Part shown: piece by piece, positions 20,918 through 32,333 of the stretch | Layout of the letters: every line of letters starts with the position of its first letter | Numbering within the stretch: position 1 is the first letter of the stretch | Assembly: GCA_020543525.1 (NCBI GenBank) | Contig: JAHYIO010000023.1 | Location: 868,001 to 932,000 of the forward strand | Source: Coriolopsis trogii | Lineage: Eukaryota; Basidiomycota; Agaricomycetes; Polyporales; Polyporaceae | Length of the DNA: 64,000 nucleotides | Direction of reading: 5' to 3' | Translations under genes and position numbers: made by a program | Notes under the pieces: model-generated | Seen by the model: the letters and a program-made list of their open reading frames with translations, nothing else | The model's database searches: none | What the model was told of the DNA's origin: nothing

Positions 20918-22127
20918 TCAGAGATCGTCCTCGAGCGGGCTCAGCCCCTGCGCCGACCCGATCTTGTCCTCAAAGAAAAACCTGAGCCTCTCCACCGCCG
21001 CCCGATCCGCCATCCACTGCGCAAACTTGGTCACGTCCGTGCCCGGCACGTCGAAGATTCCGGGCACGCCCGCCGGCGGGGGTACGTCCTTCCTGACGGA
21101 CCAGGCGCCCGTCGAGGCCTGGTACTCATGCGAGAGTACGAAGCTGTGGAGCAGTTTCGCGCCCTCGGGGTGCGGGGCGTTCTTGAGGATCGCCGCGGTC
21201 TGAGGCCAGGAGACGAACTGACCCGTGGACCCGCTCGGGAGGGAGATGTTGAAGGGCGCGGAAGGCTTGAGGCCGACGGTGGTCGTGAAGGTGGCGACGT
21301 AGGAGCCGTTCGAGCTCGCGAGGATCGTGCTCGGCGTCGCCGTACCACGGACCCAGCGCGGGTTCTGGGCAAGGAGGGCGTCGAACCAGGCGAGGCCTTG
21401 GCTCTTGAGGATGAGGTCGAAGGCGTAGAGCACGGCGTCGTCGTCGTTCGGGTACGTGAGCACAAGCTTGTCCTTGAACTCAGGCTTGAGGTAGTCGGTG
21501 AACTCGAGCGGGGCGGAGGTGCCGTTGACGTAGTCTGTGTTCCAGACGTTGGCCCAATTCCAAACGGAAAAAGCGTGGTAGTAGCCGTCGGCGTCCTTGA
21601 AGTCTTTGTAGACCTGGTCCCAGCCGAGGGGCTTGTAGGCGAGCAGTGCGTCTTGGGACTTCCAGCGTGGGTAGTCGTGAAGGGTCTGGAGGGCAACGCT
21701 GTCCACATAGACGTTGCCGGTCGTGATTTGACGGTCGAGCTGGGTGAACGTACGTGTCAATAAAGGATATACGAACCCAAGGAGCGAATACGTACGTTGA
21801 TGTCGTGGTACTTGGACAGGTCAACAGTCACATTTAGCGTAATGCCAGGGAAGCGAGTCTCGAAGGCTTTTTTCAGGGCGTCCTGCTGGTTTTTCTCGTC
21901 GCTGCCACCAGCTAGTGAGCACAATTGGTTTAAAATGACTGCCGGCGAAAGCAAACTCACCCTCCGTGCCATAGAGTGACGACACCGCCCTCGGCCAGCG
22001 CGGCCTGATAGATGTCATCGAGAGTGCGGTTCTCAACCTCGACGGAGCCCGGCCAGCGTAACTGGATGTCGAAAGCCGAGACAGCAGCAACACTAGCCAA
22101 GAGGACAAGCCACTTCGAGGAGGTCAT
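20918..22127 (-). CDS. Secreted bacterial-type solute-binding protein (left copy)
   Basis: Exons 22127-21961, 21901-21796 and 21739-20918 (introns 59 and 56 nt) give 364 aa. Residues 1-18 form a signal peptide (WLVLLASVAAVSA). The mature part has the type II periplasmic binding-protein pattern: an N-terminal strand 'GGVVTLWHGG', an 'AFETRFPGITLNVTVD' helix-strand, then a hinge region with 'DYVNGTSAPLEFTDY' and 'DDDAVLYAFDLI'. This resembles ABC-transporter iron(III)/polyamine receptors (SBP_bac families). In bacteria these deliver ligand to a membrane transporter; fungi have no such transporter, so an extracellular ligand-scavenging or sensing role is inferred. Several NxS/T sequons fit secretion. 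A bacterial origin by transfer is likely for the family, but the three spliceosomal-intron exons show it is long resident. The paralogue at 33860-35068 is nearly identical. Confidence 0.82.
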
Positions 22128-22210
22128 TTTGTCGAGCGTTGAATAGAGACTACTCTGCTGCTAAAGGTCAGGACGCCGGGTTGATGCTCTCCGTGTCGTG
22201 CATCGTCCCT

Positions 22211-22216
22211 CTTATA
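22211..22216 (-). promoter_or_regulatory. TATA-like box of left binding-protein gene
   Basis: TATAAG on the minus strand, 84 nt before the start codon. The right copy has TATAAGA at a comparable distance. Confidence 0.5.
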
Positions 22217-22327
22217 CCAGTTCTGTTTTCCCGTACCCCGAGTCCACCCGTCGGGTACGTAGCATGCGCTGTGAAGAGCTACCCAGTAGCTCGAGCTGGC
22301 GCCGCGTGAGGATTCATCATCTTCTAT

Positions 22328-22554
22328 AAGCCTGGGTCGGGTGAGGTCATCGTGGTTTGTCGTACAGGAGGTGCGACTTGGTCGCGAAAGTAAACACCCC
22401 GCCTTGGCTCTTCGCAACGTCGAAGGATTGAAGATCAATCCATAAGCTGGGTTGGATGAGGCCATCGTGGTTTGTCGTCACGCGGGAGATCCGGAAGAGC
22501 GACTTGTCCGAAAAAAGTAACTACCCCGCCACGGTTCTTCGCAACCTCCAAGGA
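22328..22554. repeat. Two-unit tandem repeat upstream of left binding-protein gene
   Basis: Units 22328-22427 and 22444-22554 share 'ATCGTGGTTTGTCGT', a 'CGACTTG..CG' segment, 'ACCCCGCC' and 'TTCGCAAC..C'. The right arm carries only one such unit (about 33566-33672, reverse strand), so the second unit arose or was lost after the inverted duplication. Confidence 0.65.
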
Positions 22555-22627
22555 GTGACGGTCGCCCAGTCCAACGGCGGATGTGATCACGTCATCCGAG
22601 GCCATCTCTGCGGTTCGACTGGTAAGT

Positions 22628-22654
22628 ACTGAACGTACTGAACGTACTGAACGT
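22628..22654 (+). repeat. Triple 9-bp direct repeat
   Basis: ACTGAACGT occurs three times head to tail. It lies at the inner edge of the left inverted-duplication arm and is absent from the right arm. Confidence 0.7.
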
Positions 22655-22803
22655 GGGAGGGCAAACACCCGAAATGAATCTACTCGCACACCCCGATATT
22701 ACTGTACGAGACCACTTCACGTTGTATCAGTGCTGCTATTAGATAATACTATTAGTAATAGTATTACTGTACGAACAATCTTCGCCGAACGCGAGCTTGG
22801 AAG

Positions 22804-23169
22804 ATGATCGTGGACTGTCTCACCATTATACATTCTGGAGTCTGCTGTGCAGTTCAAGTTGAGCCAGGCTCAGCTGCAGACGTATACGAAGACCACAAAT
22901 TGAACGTTGAACAACTGTTAGACATACATGAGTACCTTGGCGTATTGCTTTCGTATACTTCCCCGGGTACACCGCACGATTTGGGGTCGCTTCCAGCCTC
23001 CGACCCCGTGCGTAAGCTTGATCCAGAAGGCGAGGGTTTGCATGTAAAGTACTCAAACATGGTGCAGTGTTACGAAGGACTCGGCCGAGACGGAAAATCT
23101 CACATACAGATCGTGACTGCACTCAAGGCCGTTGAGATGAACGAGTGGGAGCGTATGCATGGGTGTTAA
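22804..23169 (+). CDS. Hypothetical acidic protein
   Basis: An intronless ATG-initiated frame of 121 aa with balanced composition, acidic overall, no signal peptide beyond a weakly hydrophobic start, and no domain I recognise. It lies in the spacer of the inverted duplication. Support is only frame length and composition, so it may be an exon of a longer gene or spurious. Confidence 0.35.
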   Translation: MIVDCLTIIHSGVCCAVQVEPGSAADVYEDHKLNVEQLLDIHEYLGVLLSYTSPGTPHDLGSLPASDPVRKLDPEGEGLHVKYSNMVQCYEGLGRDGKSHIQIVTALKAVEMNEWERMHGC

Positions 23170-23227
23170 TCCCGATACTTTGTCATCTGAAGGGTCGATT
23201 GATTGTGCTAATGGTCTAGGTACGGAT

Positions 23228-23724
23228 TCACCCCGGATCAATAACAAAGTAGAAATGCGAAAACAACGACGCACCCGACTCCCTAGACTCCAGCATAGAC
23301 GACCTCGATGCCGTCTCCGAGTCTCCCCCTGCCCCAAATGCAGCCCGCTGCAAGTCCTTCGCAAACGTCCCCGGAACTGTGCATAAAGCACAAAGCGAAA
23401 GCCTCGTTACATCACCGCGCTTCTTGCACACGACAGTCGCCCGTACAAAGTCCTCGCACCTTGTACACCCTCCTCGGGCCCTTTCCGCAAACTCTCCTGC
23501 GTCATGGCGAGCATCTGCGCAAGCTGGGCCTGCATGCTCGATGTATGCGCTTGTTTCTGTTCATCTCGCGAGAGCGTCGCCGTCCACCGTTCGTCGCTCG
23601 TCTGCTTGCATTCTTGTATGCTCGAGCCGACGTCTTGGATGGCTGATGTGAGGCGATCGAGCTGATCGGTGACCGATGGGGGTTCCGAGTCAGATGCTGA
23701 AGTTGAGGATAAGGCGGAGGACAT
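23228..23724 (-). CDS. Hypothetical coiled-coil protein
   Basis: Exon 1 (23724-23460) and exon 2 (23376-23228) are joined by an 83-nt phase-1 intron with canonical ends; 137 aa. Ser-rich start, then an amphipathic helical stretch at about residues 20-85 (DQLDRLTSAIQDVGSSIQEC, later MQAQLAQMLAMTQESLRK) that looks like a short coiled coil. The C-terminus is acidic/aromatic. No family recognised. The consistent splice phase and pyrimidine-rich 5' flank argue for a real gene. Confidence 0.5.
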
Positions 23725-24258
23725 GGCGGTCGTGCTGATCTCCCAGGAATCACAAATCGTGGGTCGCGGCGGTCGAGGAGTAGACTGACAACATGCGGCG
23801 GGAACGTGGCTTGTGCAGGGGTACAATGGGCAAAAGGAGGTAGATGGGAGACGCAGCTGTTCATGCCATGTTCCATTCAATACGACTACGACAGGACAGG
23901 ACTACTTTGACCAGCCTCCTCCACCTCTCTGCAGGCGATAACTGTCCCCTTGCCCGGTGCCTACAGAGGGACAGAAAATCAGTCACTCCAAGGTAATTAA
24001 AGACAGCAGCGGTGACATACTCGGGTCTGTATCGTAGGCGAAAGGATGGAGGCTGGATGAACGGCTCACGAAGAGCACACGAGAGGGAAAAATTTGCAAA
24101 GTGCTTAGACAACAGCACCAGAGTAGTCTGAATCGAGTTTCGCAGAGGCACGAGGCCCCATGAACGCGAGCCGCGAAGTGCACTAAAGGACGCGACCCCG
24201 CCCAGACCCCGACGACGCACGACCGAAGCCGCACGCCGAACAGGAGGAGGGTTTATAG
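23725..24258. other. Intergenic stretch
   Basis: Contains the upstream region of the leftward coiled-coil gene. Overlapping minus-strand frames here are Arg/Ser-rich and look like antisense shadows. Nothing else is supported. Confidence 0.4.
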
Positions 24259-24652
24259 GTGCGCCCGATCCCTGCGCCGTATCCCAAGGTCCACTACCCA
24301 TCCCTCAACGCCGCAGCGCATCTCCGGGACCTACAAGAGGGAGCTTCACGTGCGTCTGGAGGACAAGCCTGCCATATTCACGCCCGGCCCTGGGGTGGAC
24401 TGTATTTCTGGTGCGACGCTCAGTCTGTTTCGACTGGACCCAGCTAGAGTCGATCGAGAGGGATTGGAATACTCAGACCTTAGCCCGCTCACGAGGATGG
24501 ACGTCGTCTCGGAAGACGACGCCCTGTGCGGAGTGAGCATCGCGGCTTTGGTGCTGTCGTCGTTGGAAGACAAGCCTCGATGGGAGCGAGTCTCAGTCAG
24601 CCACGGCGACAATTTTGCAACAACGCCCGCGCACGTGACCGTGCACCCGTGA
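24259..24652 (+). CDS. Possible exon of a hypothetical gene
   Basis: A stop-free frame with protein-like composition, containing LEDKPAIFTPGPGVDCISGA and a second LEDKPRW, ending at 24652. It has no ATG of its own, so an upstream exon would be needed. It reads toward the fatty-acid synthase-like gene about 700 nt downstream but is not in a position to belong to it. Function unknown. Confidence 0.3.
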
Positions 24653-25349
24653 GAGCGGTGAGTCGCGTCGCCGACATCACCGAAGACGTCCTTCCCTGCG
24701 TTGTCAGTGTCACTTCCGCTAGCTGCAACCTGTTCTCTCGATGGCGAGCTCAATCGCGCGCGTACACTGCCGCCAGCAGCGTGAATCGACCGATGGATTG
24801 CATGACGGCAAGGCGATGTGACAGGACGCGCCCCTGGCGAGCTCGCCGTCGCGGTTGTCCAGCGCAATTGACCACAGTCGCGCGAGGGATACCATTGGCC
24901 ATGAGAGAGGGATCCAGCTGGTGAGCAGCGTGTCTGCCTTTGGCCTGCTATCCTTCCAGGCGTATCATACAACCTCCTCGATATGTCGACATCACGCGTG
25001 GCCAGTGGGCTTGTCGGCGTGCGTGATAGGCCGGGGCGCGATCCACTCCTTTGGTGACCAACATCCCGGGAATTCCGTCGTCGAGGACCCCGCTGGCAAC
25101 CGCTTCCCCCGCCCATCGCGAGTCTCTCGACGACGTACAAGAACCCACCCATCCACGCGTGCACACACTCTACACATTTGCCTGAGCTTCCTCTCCTGGA
25201 CATTCCACTCACGACCCTGCGCGTTACCTATCTATCCGTGCCCGGATTTCGATTTGCGACGACGTCATCACGCTTCGGTTCAGATCGCGCCCACCTTCCG
25301 TCCTCGACGAAACAACACGATCACTCCCTCTGAGTTGCACAGTACAACC

Positions 25350-27646
25350 ATGACCAGTCTCATACGCTCTGTCCTCGCGACCTCATCCTCATGCGTCAAG
25401 TCTCCGATTTGCTTCCTGGCGGAGAAAGCTGCAACGTCGTACGTCCGTCTATCCTGCCCTTTGTCGGTGGCCCTAGACATAGTCGTCCCCGCGTAGCCTC
25501 CTCCAAAACATATCGAATGGAACACTCATCATCCGCACGCCCGTTCACACCTACACATTCGGAGAGCAAGTATATGCTGAACCCTGCGCAGAACTTACAG
25601 TTCGCAATCCGAACTTCTGGCTCCGACTTTGCGCAATGGGTGATCTCGGCTTCTCCGAAGCATACATGTATGGAGAGGTCGACTGCGAAGATCTCGTCAA
25701 AGTCTTCCTTGTGAGTTCCAACTTACAGCTGTGCTTCCATAGCCTGTCGTTCAACCTCTGTGGGATTGTGTACGTCCTATCCAGGTCTTCCTCGCGAATC
25801 GAACACAACTCTCGAGTATCGACAACTCCATATTTGCCCGCCTTATGGGCAATCTTCCCGAGCTGGGGCTTACCGCGCGCATCGTCAACACGGTGGCCAA
25901 CGCGAGGAAAAACATCAGCGCACACTATGATATCAGCAACGCCATGTTCATGGGTGAGTCGCCCCATCGCTCGCGGACCCCTCGGTTAGCTCGCGACTGA
26001 CTGTATGCACGTGTACTGCCACGAATTATTTTAGGCTTCCTGTCTAACGATATGACCTATTCCTGCGCCATCTTCCCTGACCTTGACGGCGATTTGCGTG
26101 AGCCAGCTTCCTCAGGTTCCTCGCCAAGAACGTCCCCGACGCCTTCTCTCACTGGCTCGTCCACACCAAGCACGCTTGCCGATCCGGAGGCGCACGAACC
26201 CACTAAGCACCTGACATCACTCGGCCTCTTCGCCTCCGTCAGAGGTTTCGCGCACAGAGTGTCTGAGTCGCTGGAGACCGAGGACCCACTCGAGGCAGCA
26301 CAGTACCGCAAGCTACACCACATCATCCGCAAAGCCGATATACGGCCTGGCCAGAAGGTGCGCATATAGTCACTCCGTGTCCATGGCTTTTGAGTCTTGT
26401 CGTGTTTTGTATCTCACTGATGTCTGTTATACATCCAGGTCCTGGAAATCGGCTCAGGATGGGGATCCATGTCCATTCTGATCGCGTCCACTATCCCGGA
26501 CACGACCGTCGACACGCTCACGCTCTCTACGCAACAGGCCGAGCTCGCGCGGAAACGCGCGCGGGAAGCCGGCGTCGCAGACCGCGTGCGCGTGCACCTA
26601 ATGGATTACAGGAACATGCCGGCGGAGTGGGAAGGGGCGTTCGACAGACTGATCAGCGTGGAGATGGTGGAGGCGGTCGGGAAGGAGTACATGGAGGTAC
26701 GTGCGCGGACGTGAGTGTGTGCCGGGGACCGCGTTGACTGTATGCGCCGTAGACGTATTGGGCGAAGATCGACTGGGCGTTGAACAAGGAGACCGGTGTG
26801 GGCGTCGTACAGGGTATCACCATCCCGGAAGCGAGTGAGTCCATACACGGCGCTCTGGGAGCCCAATGGGGGTTGACATTGGGGCTATGCGTGCAGGGTT
26901 TGAGCAGTATATGCGTGAAGTTGACTTCATCCGGAAATGGGTGAGTCATGGCCTTGCAGCGCCTGGCATATGCGTGCTGATTAGGCAACACTCTCGATGC
27001 ACGAACATTTGGCATTTAGAGTGAGTCTTCTGCCCGCGACCGTATGTGCGTGGGTGACTGACTTAGCGCGTGCAGTCTTCCCAGGAGGCTTCCTGCCAAC
27101 GCTCACCTTCCTCATTGAAACACTCACGAAGGGCTCCCAAGGGAGGCTCGTAGTTGACTCGGTTTCGAACATTGGCCCGCATTACTCGCGTACCCTGCGT
27201 GAATGGCGGAGACGGTTTGAGGCGCATTTCGGGGACGTTATTGTCCCAGGTACGTGGCTCGCGACTGCTCAGGCCAAGGAGGAATTGCACGCTCACATGG
27301 ACAACGTGGGACCCTTCTTGGTTCGCACAGCGCTGAAGGCGGAATATCCAGGGGTAATGGACTCGGACGACGCAAAGGCGCGTGAGGAGATTGAGGTCTT
27401 CCGTCGGAAATGGATATACTACTAGTACGTGGTTCGAGGGGTGAGCTGGGGACCGGGCCGCTGACTGGCGTTGCTGTCACCGCTAGCTGTTACTGTGAGG
27501 TCGGGTTCACCACGAGACGGCTGGGTGGTACGTACCATGTCCAGTTCAGCCTGAGTGCGAAACGTTGACTATGCCTAATTGTAGACCATATCGTTGCGTT
27601 TGGCCGAGAAGGTAATGCGGGGTATGGATGTCAGGTGTACGAGTGA
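25350..27646 (+). CDS. Cyclopropane-fatty-acyl-phospholipid synthase-like methyltransferase
   Basis: Ten exons were placed: 25350-25438, 25497-25710, 25785-25953, 26035-26357, 26439-26696, 26753-26834, 26897-26940, 27076-27424, 27487-27527, 27585-27646. The N-terminal lipid-binding part includes LRLCAMGDLGFSEAYMYGE. The Rossmann domain has the SAM motif VLEIGSGWGSM and 'LMDYRNMP', and the C-terminal part has FPGGFLPT and 'HYSRTLREW' of CFA synthases. The enzyme adds a methylene (or methyl) from SAM to lipid acyl chains at membranes. About 543-550 aa are expected; a Ser/Pro-rich insert follows 'FPDLDGDL'. The intron between exons 26897-26940 and 27076-27424 leaves the frame one base short. Either a microexon or a one-base lesion is needed. 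There are no N-terminal membrane helices, which disfavours sphingolipid C9-methyltransferase. Confidence 0.83.
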
Positions 27647-28066
27647 TGCTCGATGAGTCGTTCTGGTGGGGTTGGTGCTGAATGGATGTTGCTTGGACTT
27701 CGTACAGGACGGACAGCATGAGTATATTGGCATCGACATATGTAGAGTAGACGACGACAGTGAGCGATCTTCGGCCCACCATTCGTCAAAATGTAACGTT
27801 ATGCTCATGTCTTGAGGGGTTTGACCCATATTGAGTAAGGATGTTTCTGGACACCTTCGGTTTCAGGTCTGCGGTGGACAAAGGTTGAGTTGAATGTCTG
27901 GAGTCCACCAAAAATGATTGGCGTCTATGAGCGGAAGGGACTTGCAGCTTGCGGGCCGAGCCACAGTGGACGGTTCTTGTCCTCAGCCCCTGCCTTTATG
28001 AATCTGACCAGTGCTTAACCTACTCAAACTCTGCCGCAGTTTTCTGCTTCTATATACGCACACATC
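27647..28066. other. Intergenic region before F-box family C
   Basis: No supported exon. It holds the 3' flank of the methyltransferase gene and the promoter of the F-box gene at 28067. A CTATATAC stretch at about 28050 is a weak TATA candidate but lies very near the start codon. Confidence 0.4.
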
Positions 28067-29892
28067 ATGAACAACATACAACTTAATATCTTGCCAGGCG
28101 AGGTGGTGCGGGCCGTATGTCAGCACTTGTTGGAAGACCACGAATACCCAACCTATCACGGTTTCTCTTCACTCCTTGTGCTTGCTCGTACTTCACGCGT
28201 GTTCCACGAATATGCACTTGACGCAATCTGGCACAAGCTGCCGGGTTATGGATACTTGATGTTCACGATGCCGCAGGACGCGTGGACCATCACTATGAAG
28301 GAAGGCACGGGATCCTACCACATGAAACCCTCTCTCAGCGTCGTGCGTCTTCATTCCTATCTCTCTTTCTCTCTTCTGTGCCTCAATCATCCACTCAAGC
28401 CAGTCATTGACGCGTGAAGTCGTGGAGTTGGACCTAGCCCGCATTGACCATTATGCGCGACGCGTCAAGTCCATCGTGGAGAAATACGAGTCTTCTCACC
28501 TGCCGGGATACGCACGACGCTATGTGTTCGACCCCACATTCCTGGACTGTCTGGCGCCGTATTTTTTAGATCGTCCGCTGTTCCCAAACCTCAGGGTGTT
28601 GCATGCGTCCCCGGAGTACTTTCGTACGGCATCGTACTACCGCTCGTTTCCCATCCTCTTCAGTCCTCGACTGCGCAACTTCTACACCAACTACGAGAAT
28701 CCGCGCGCTACCGGGCAGGAGGGATTCGAACACTTTGTGGAGATGCTGAAGAAGCTGCAAGAGACCGCGCCTTCGCTCTCTGCGCTCTTGCTGAACGTTG
28801 TTGTGGAGCACTTCAAGCCCCCGCCCCTGCCCGACGCGTTTTCGGCCGCTCTGTGCAGCTTCCAGCAGCTCGTCGCCGTGCATATGGTGAAGACGGTGGT
28901 TGAGTTGAAGATCGTCATACACTTGGCCCAGCTCCCGCACCTGAGGGATGTAGACCTTATCCTGGACGACGACATCACGCTGGACGACCTCAGGGCTCTC
29001 CCGCACAAGACAAGGAACAATGCTTGCTTCCCAGTACTGCGCAATTTGAGCGTCGCCCATAGGACCAGCCTGCCATACCTCAGCTGTTTCATCGAACAAG
29101 TCCAGTCTGGGCAGCTCCGATCAATATCCGTCAGATCGACGGGCTGGGGGAGTGACGGTGCCGCTCGAAGACTACACGGAGCTGTTCACGTGCATCGGCG
29201 AACGCAAGGGAAAGTCCAGGATCCGCGAGCTGCGCATCGTGACGTGCCCGCAGAACGGAGACACGCTCGTGGTGGACGCGGACGTGCTCACGCCGCTTCT
29301 TGGGCTCAAGGGCCTCACGCATGTTCGGCTGGACATGCACGTCCGCCTCGCGCTCAGCGACATCCTCATCGCGACTATGGCTGTAGCTTGGCCCAACCTG
29401 ACCGTGCTCAAGCTCGTGCCCTATGGGCCAGAGCCCAAGGCCGAGTCTGCGGGCGCGGATGGCCAGGCGCCACTGACGTCCATGTCCGAACCCCCGTCGC
29501 TCGCGTGTCTGTTCTATCTGGCGCAGGCGTGTCCCAATCTGTGCTCCCTCTCGCTCCTCCTCGACACGGACATGGAGCGGGTGCCGGTTCATCACCGTCG
29601 ATTGCGGCCCGGGCTGGGGAAGGTGCAGGAGGCGCTGACGAACCTCAACGTTTGGCGGTCGAGGATTGACGACCCGGTCCGCGTCGCGGCGTTCCTGTCG
29701 GACTTGTTCCCGAACTTGGAGAACATCGATTGCGAATGGGAGTTCGAGGAGGACGAAGAGGAGTTGGGTGAGGACGAGGACGAGGGCGAGGGCGAGGGTG
29801 ACGAGAGGGAGGCGGAGCGCGAGAGGATCAGGAAGGGGGCGGCGTTCAGGGTGTTGTGGGACAACGTCCAGGGAACGTTCTTGCCGCACTAG
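28067..29892 (+). pseudogene. F-box gene, family C copy 1, single frameshift
   Basis: Exon 1 (28067-28342, 276 nt) encodes the F-box (LNILPGEVVRAVCQHLLE, then LVLARTSRVFHEYALDAIW); a 61-nt phase-0 intron leads to exon 2 from 28404. Exon 2 parallels the intact paralogue at 37986-39878 up to about residue 330. Between 29118 and 29152 the frame must shift by +1 to continue into 'LEDYTELFTCIG', 'WPNLTVLKLVP' and the acidic C-terminus ending at 29892. Without the shift the protein runs into unrelated Arg/His-rich sequence to 29669. Everything else is intact, so this is either a very young pseudogene or an assembly error. Confidence 0.7.
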
Positions 29893-30005
29893 GACTCGGT
29901 GGTGCGACTGTCCGACTGGCGCCTCTCTCCTCGTCTTGTACCACCACTCATATTGGCGCCGGCCGTAGTGCGACCTATCTCTCTAGATCTCTCAGTTTAC
30001 AAAGG

Positions 30006-31917
30006 GATGAATATTCGCAGCCAAGAGTGGAGATCTGTTTGCAAGACCACGATGTTGGCAATGGCCCCTCCGCTGGCTCGGAGGCACTCGTTGTGCTCGC
30101 TCGCATCTCACGGTACTTCCACGAACACGCAATCGACGCGCTTTGGAACACCCTGCCAGACTTTGGATACCTGGTCTGCACAATGCCACGAGATGCGTGG
30201 GCGGTGAAGAGAGTCCAGGGCCACTACATGTCCACTTCTTACCTGGATCCGCGTCGTACGTGCCGAACCCAGTTCACCTGTTGATGTATCTCTAACCAGA
30301 GATTGATACCAGTACTCGGCACGTCCTGTGGTAGAGTCTGACCTCATCCGTCTTGATCTCTATGCACCACGGGTGAAACGCATTCTGTCAGGTACGACAG
30401 GCCAAGTGAAGCTATCAACACGCTCGAAACAGTACGTCTTTGATTGCACTATACTGGAAGGTCTTGCTCTCTACTTCGACAGTAGGCCGCTTTCCCCATC
30501 GATCTCGCTGTCTTGCATGTTGCTCCTGGGCGGAAAGACCCTGTTTCATGTTCTCGCTCGATTCCTCTCCTCTTCGCACCACAACTGCGCCACTTCTCAA
30601 GCTACGCGCGCTACAAGCGTTCTACATATCTAACAACAGAGCCATACGCGTATATGCTAGAAAGTCTTGCAAGGACAGCGCCAAACCTCCGCTATCTCAG
30701 CGCCATACTCGACATGATGGGGAACTGCAGTTGTCTGTCCATTCCCGCAACGATCACCGAAGTGTTGTGCCGCTTCGAAGATCTACTCAGCATCAGTACG
30801 GGAGATCTCCAGATTAGTGTACAGGCCCTCGCTCATCTGGCTCGACTTCTTCATCTGCGAAGCATGGACGTGTCCCTGGACGACAAAATTACACCATCCG
30901 ACATTGCGGCTTCTTTCCATGGAGCAAGCCCGTTCTTCCCAGAGTTACGTGAACTGTACATTGTTCAATCCTCCGGTCTCACACCTCCCGCCAGCCTCAT
31001 CCGGCATATCCATTCTGTCCACCTCACGACAATTCTAGTCAGGTTGCGCGACTGGACAGGCAACGTACACCTCGACGATTACCTTGAGCTCTTCACTCAG
31101 ATTGGCAAGAGGTCCACGGTTTGTGACGTGCGCGTCATGACATTCTCCAAGAACCATGCGAAACACGTCATCCACGACGGCATACTCACACCCCTCCTTG
31201 CACGCAAGAACCTCACGCATGTCATTATTGATCTACAAACTCGTATTCTACTCACCGACGATACGCTCGCAGCGATGGCCCACGCCTAGGGTGGCATCGG
31301 CGAGCTCGAGCTTGGCTCCTCTGGCAAAGACGCGGGACCGGTTCCGGACAACGCGCCGGACGTTCCTGCGACCGCTCATGTCACTCATCAGCTTTGCGCG
31401 AGCATTTCTGCGCCTGCGGACCCTCGGGTATACGGTAGACGCAGACAAAAGACGAGTCCCGGTTGTCCATCGCCTGCGGCTCGGGGGCGTTGTTGCCTGG
31501 CAGGAGGCACTGACACGGCTCGAAGTCGGACGTTCGAAGCTCACGGACCCCATGGCGGTTGCTGCATTTCTCTCCGGCCTGTTCCTCAACCTGGAGACTA
31601 TCGGATGCGACTTAGAGTCCGAAGTGTATGAGAGGTACGACTCGGAGGTTGAGTCAGACGATGGCGATATGGACTGGTGGGGCCAAACGCGTAACCTGAG
31701 GGCCGCAACGGCGTATCAGAGGTCTTGGATTGATTTAGAGACGAGGTGGTTGCCGCATTTCGTCATGGTGCGAGTGCAGGAGCAGGTGTGGGCGTACAAC
31801 AAGGGGGCCAGGATGCTTAGCAGTGCACAGGCGGACGTCTCGCTGTCGAAACACTACGTTGCAATGCATGCTGATGCCCCCAGCCTACTACCGCACTGTG
31901 TTGAGTGGATTGATTGA
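30006..31917 (+). pseudogene. F-box gene, family C copy 2, multiply disrupted
   Basis: Homology to the family starts without a recognisable ATG (VVLARISRYFHEHAIDALW is preserved). It continues over an intron at about 30256-30312 and into exon 2. Lesions seen: no start codon; splice phase off by one; a frameshift near 30490, before 'VLHVAPGR'; a TGG-to-TAG stop at about 31287-31289 where paralogues have 'AMAxAW'; and a further shift before 'LTRLEVGRSKLTDPMAV'. The C-terminal frame then stays open to 31917. Confidence 0.85.
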
Positions 31918-32333
31918 TTACTGTCTGAAGACCGCTGCGATGACATAGGCAACAGACAACGGCGGGGCGGGATGATTCCTAATATGGAATCGTGGGATGA
32001 TACGGGCGCGCATGACTAGTACTTCCCGCACGTCGCGATTGCCTTTTAGAGCTCCTGGCGTCTCTTCATCTCCCGTCATCGTTCCCTCTCTCATACTCGT
32101 CCCTCACGCCTTGCGACGCGCGCGCGGATGCGCCCGATGCTATTATACACTGCCCCTACCGAGTTCTGAGCCTCCGAAATGAGGTGAATGGTCCCGGTAC
32201 ACTAGGGGGTGGGCGGTAGGCAGACAAAAAACTCCTGAGGTTTATTAAACCTGCGACTTTTTTGTCCGATTGTATATGGCTCGGTTAGTATGGTGAAAGA
32301 CCGTGGTATAGGCACGTAGGGGCTATTGGTGCA
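31918..32333. other. Intergenic stretch
   Basis: A low-complexity promoter-like segment with CT-rich runs near 32070-32110. No exon is supported. Confidence 0.35.

Larger units (their letters stand above)
17991..22700. repeat. Inverted duplication, left arm (approximate limits)
   Basis: Mirror image of about 33400-37860. Gene order outward to centre is F-box gene A (plus), F-box remnant B (plus), solute-binding protein (minus); the right arm has the same three in reverse order and orientation. Flanks also match, for example the upstream sequence of gene A near 18040-18093 and the binding-protein promoter region 22128-22600. The arm contains extra remnant sequence (20288-20566) not seen in the other arm. 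Confidence 0.75.

Noticed and set aside
20897..21763. 288-codon frame antisense to the left binding-protein gene, with a matching frame at 34223-35089
   Set aside because: Arg/Val/Glu-rich shadow caused by GC-rich third codon positions of the real gene. Its recurrence in both copies follows from their near identity.
24346..25212. 288-codon minus-strand frame
   Set aside because: Composition (Ser, Arg, Gly) and lack of hydrophobic pattern suggest a chance frame; the plus-strand frame looks more protein-like, and neither is certain.
29131..29889. 252-codon antisense frame to F-box family C copy 1
   Set aside because: Mirror of the acidic/leucine-rich sense strand; no independent support.
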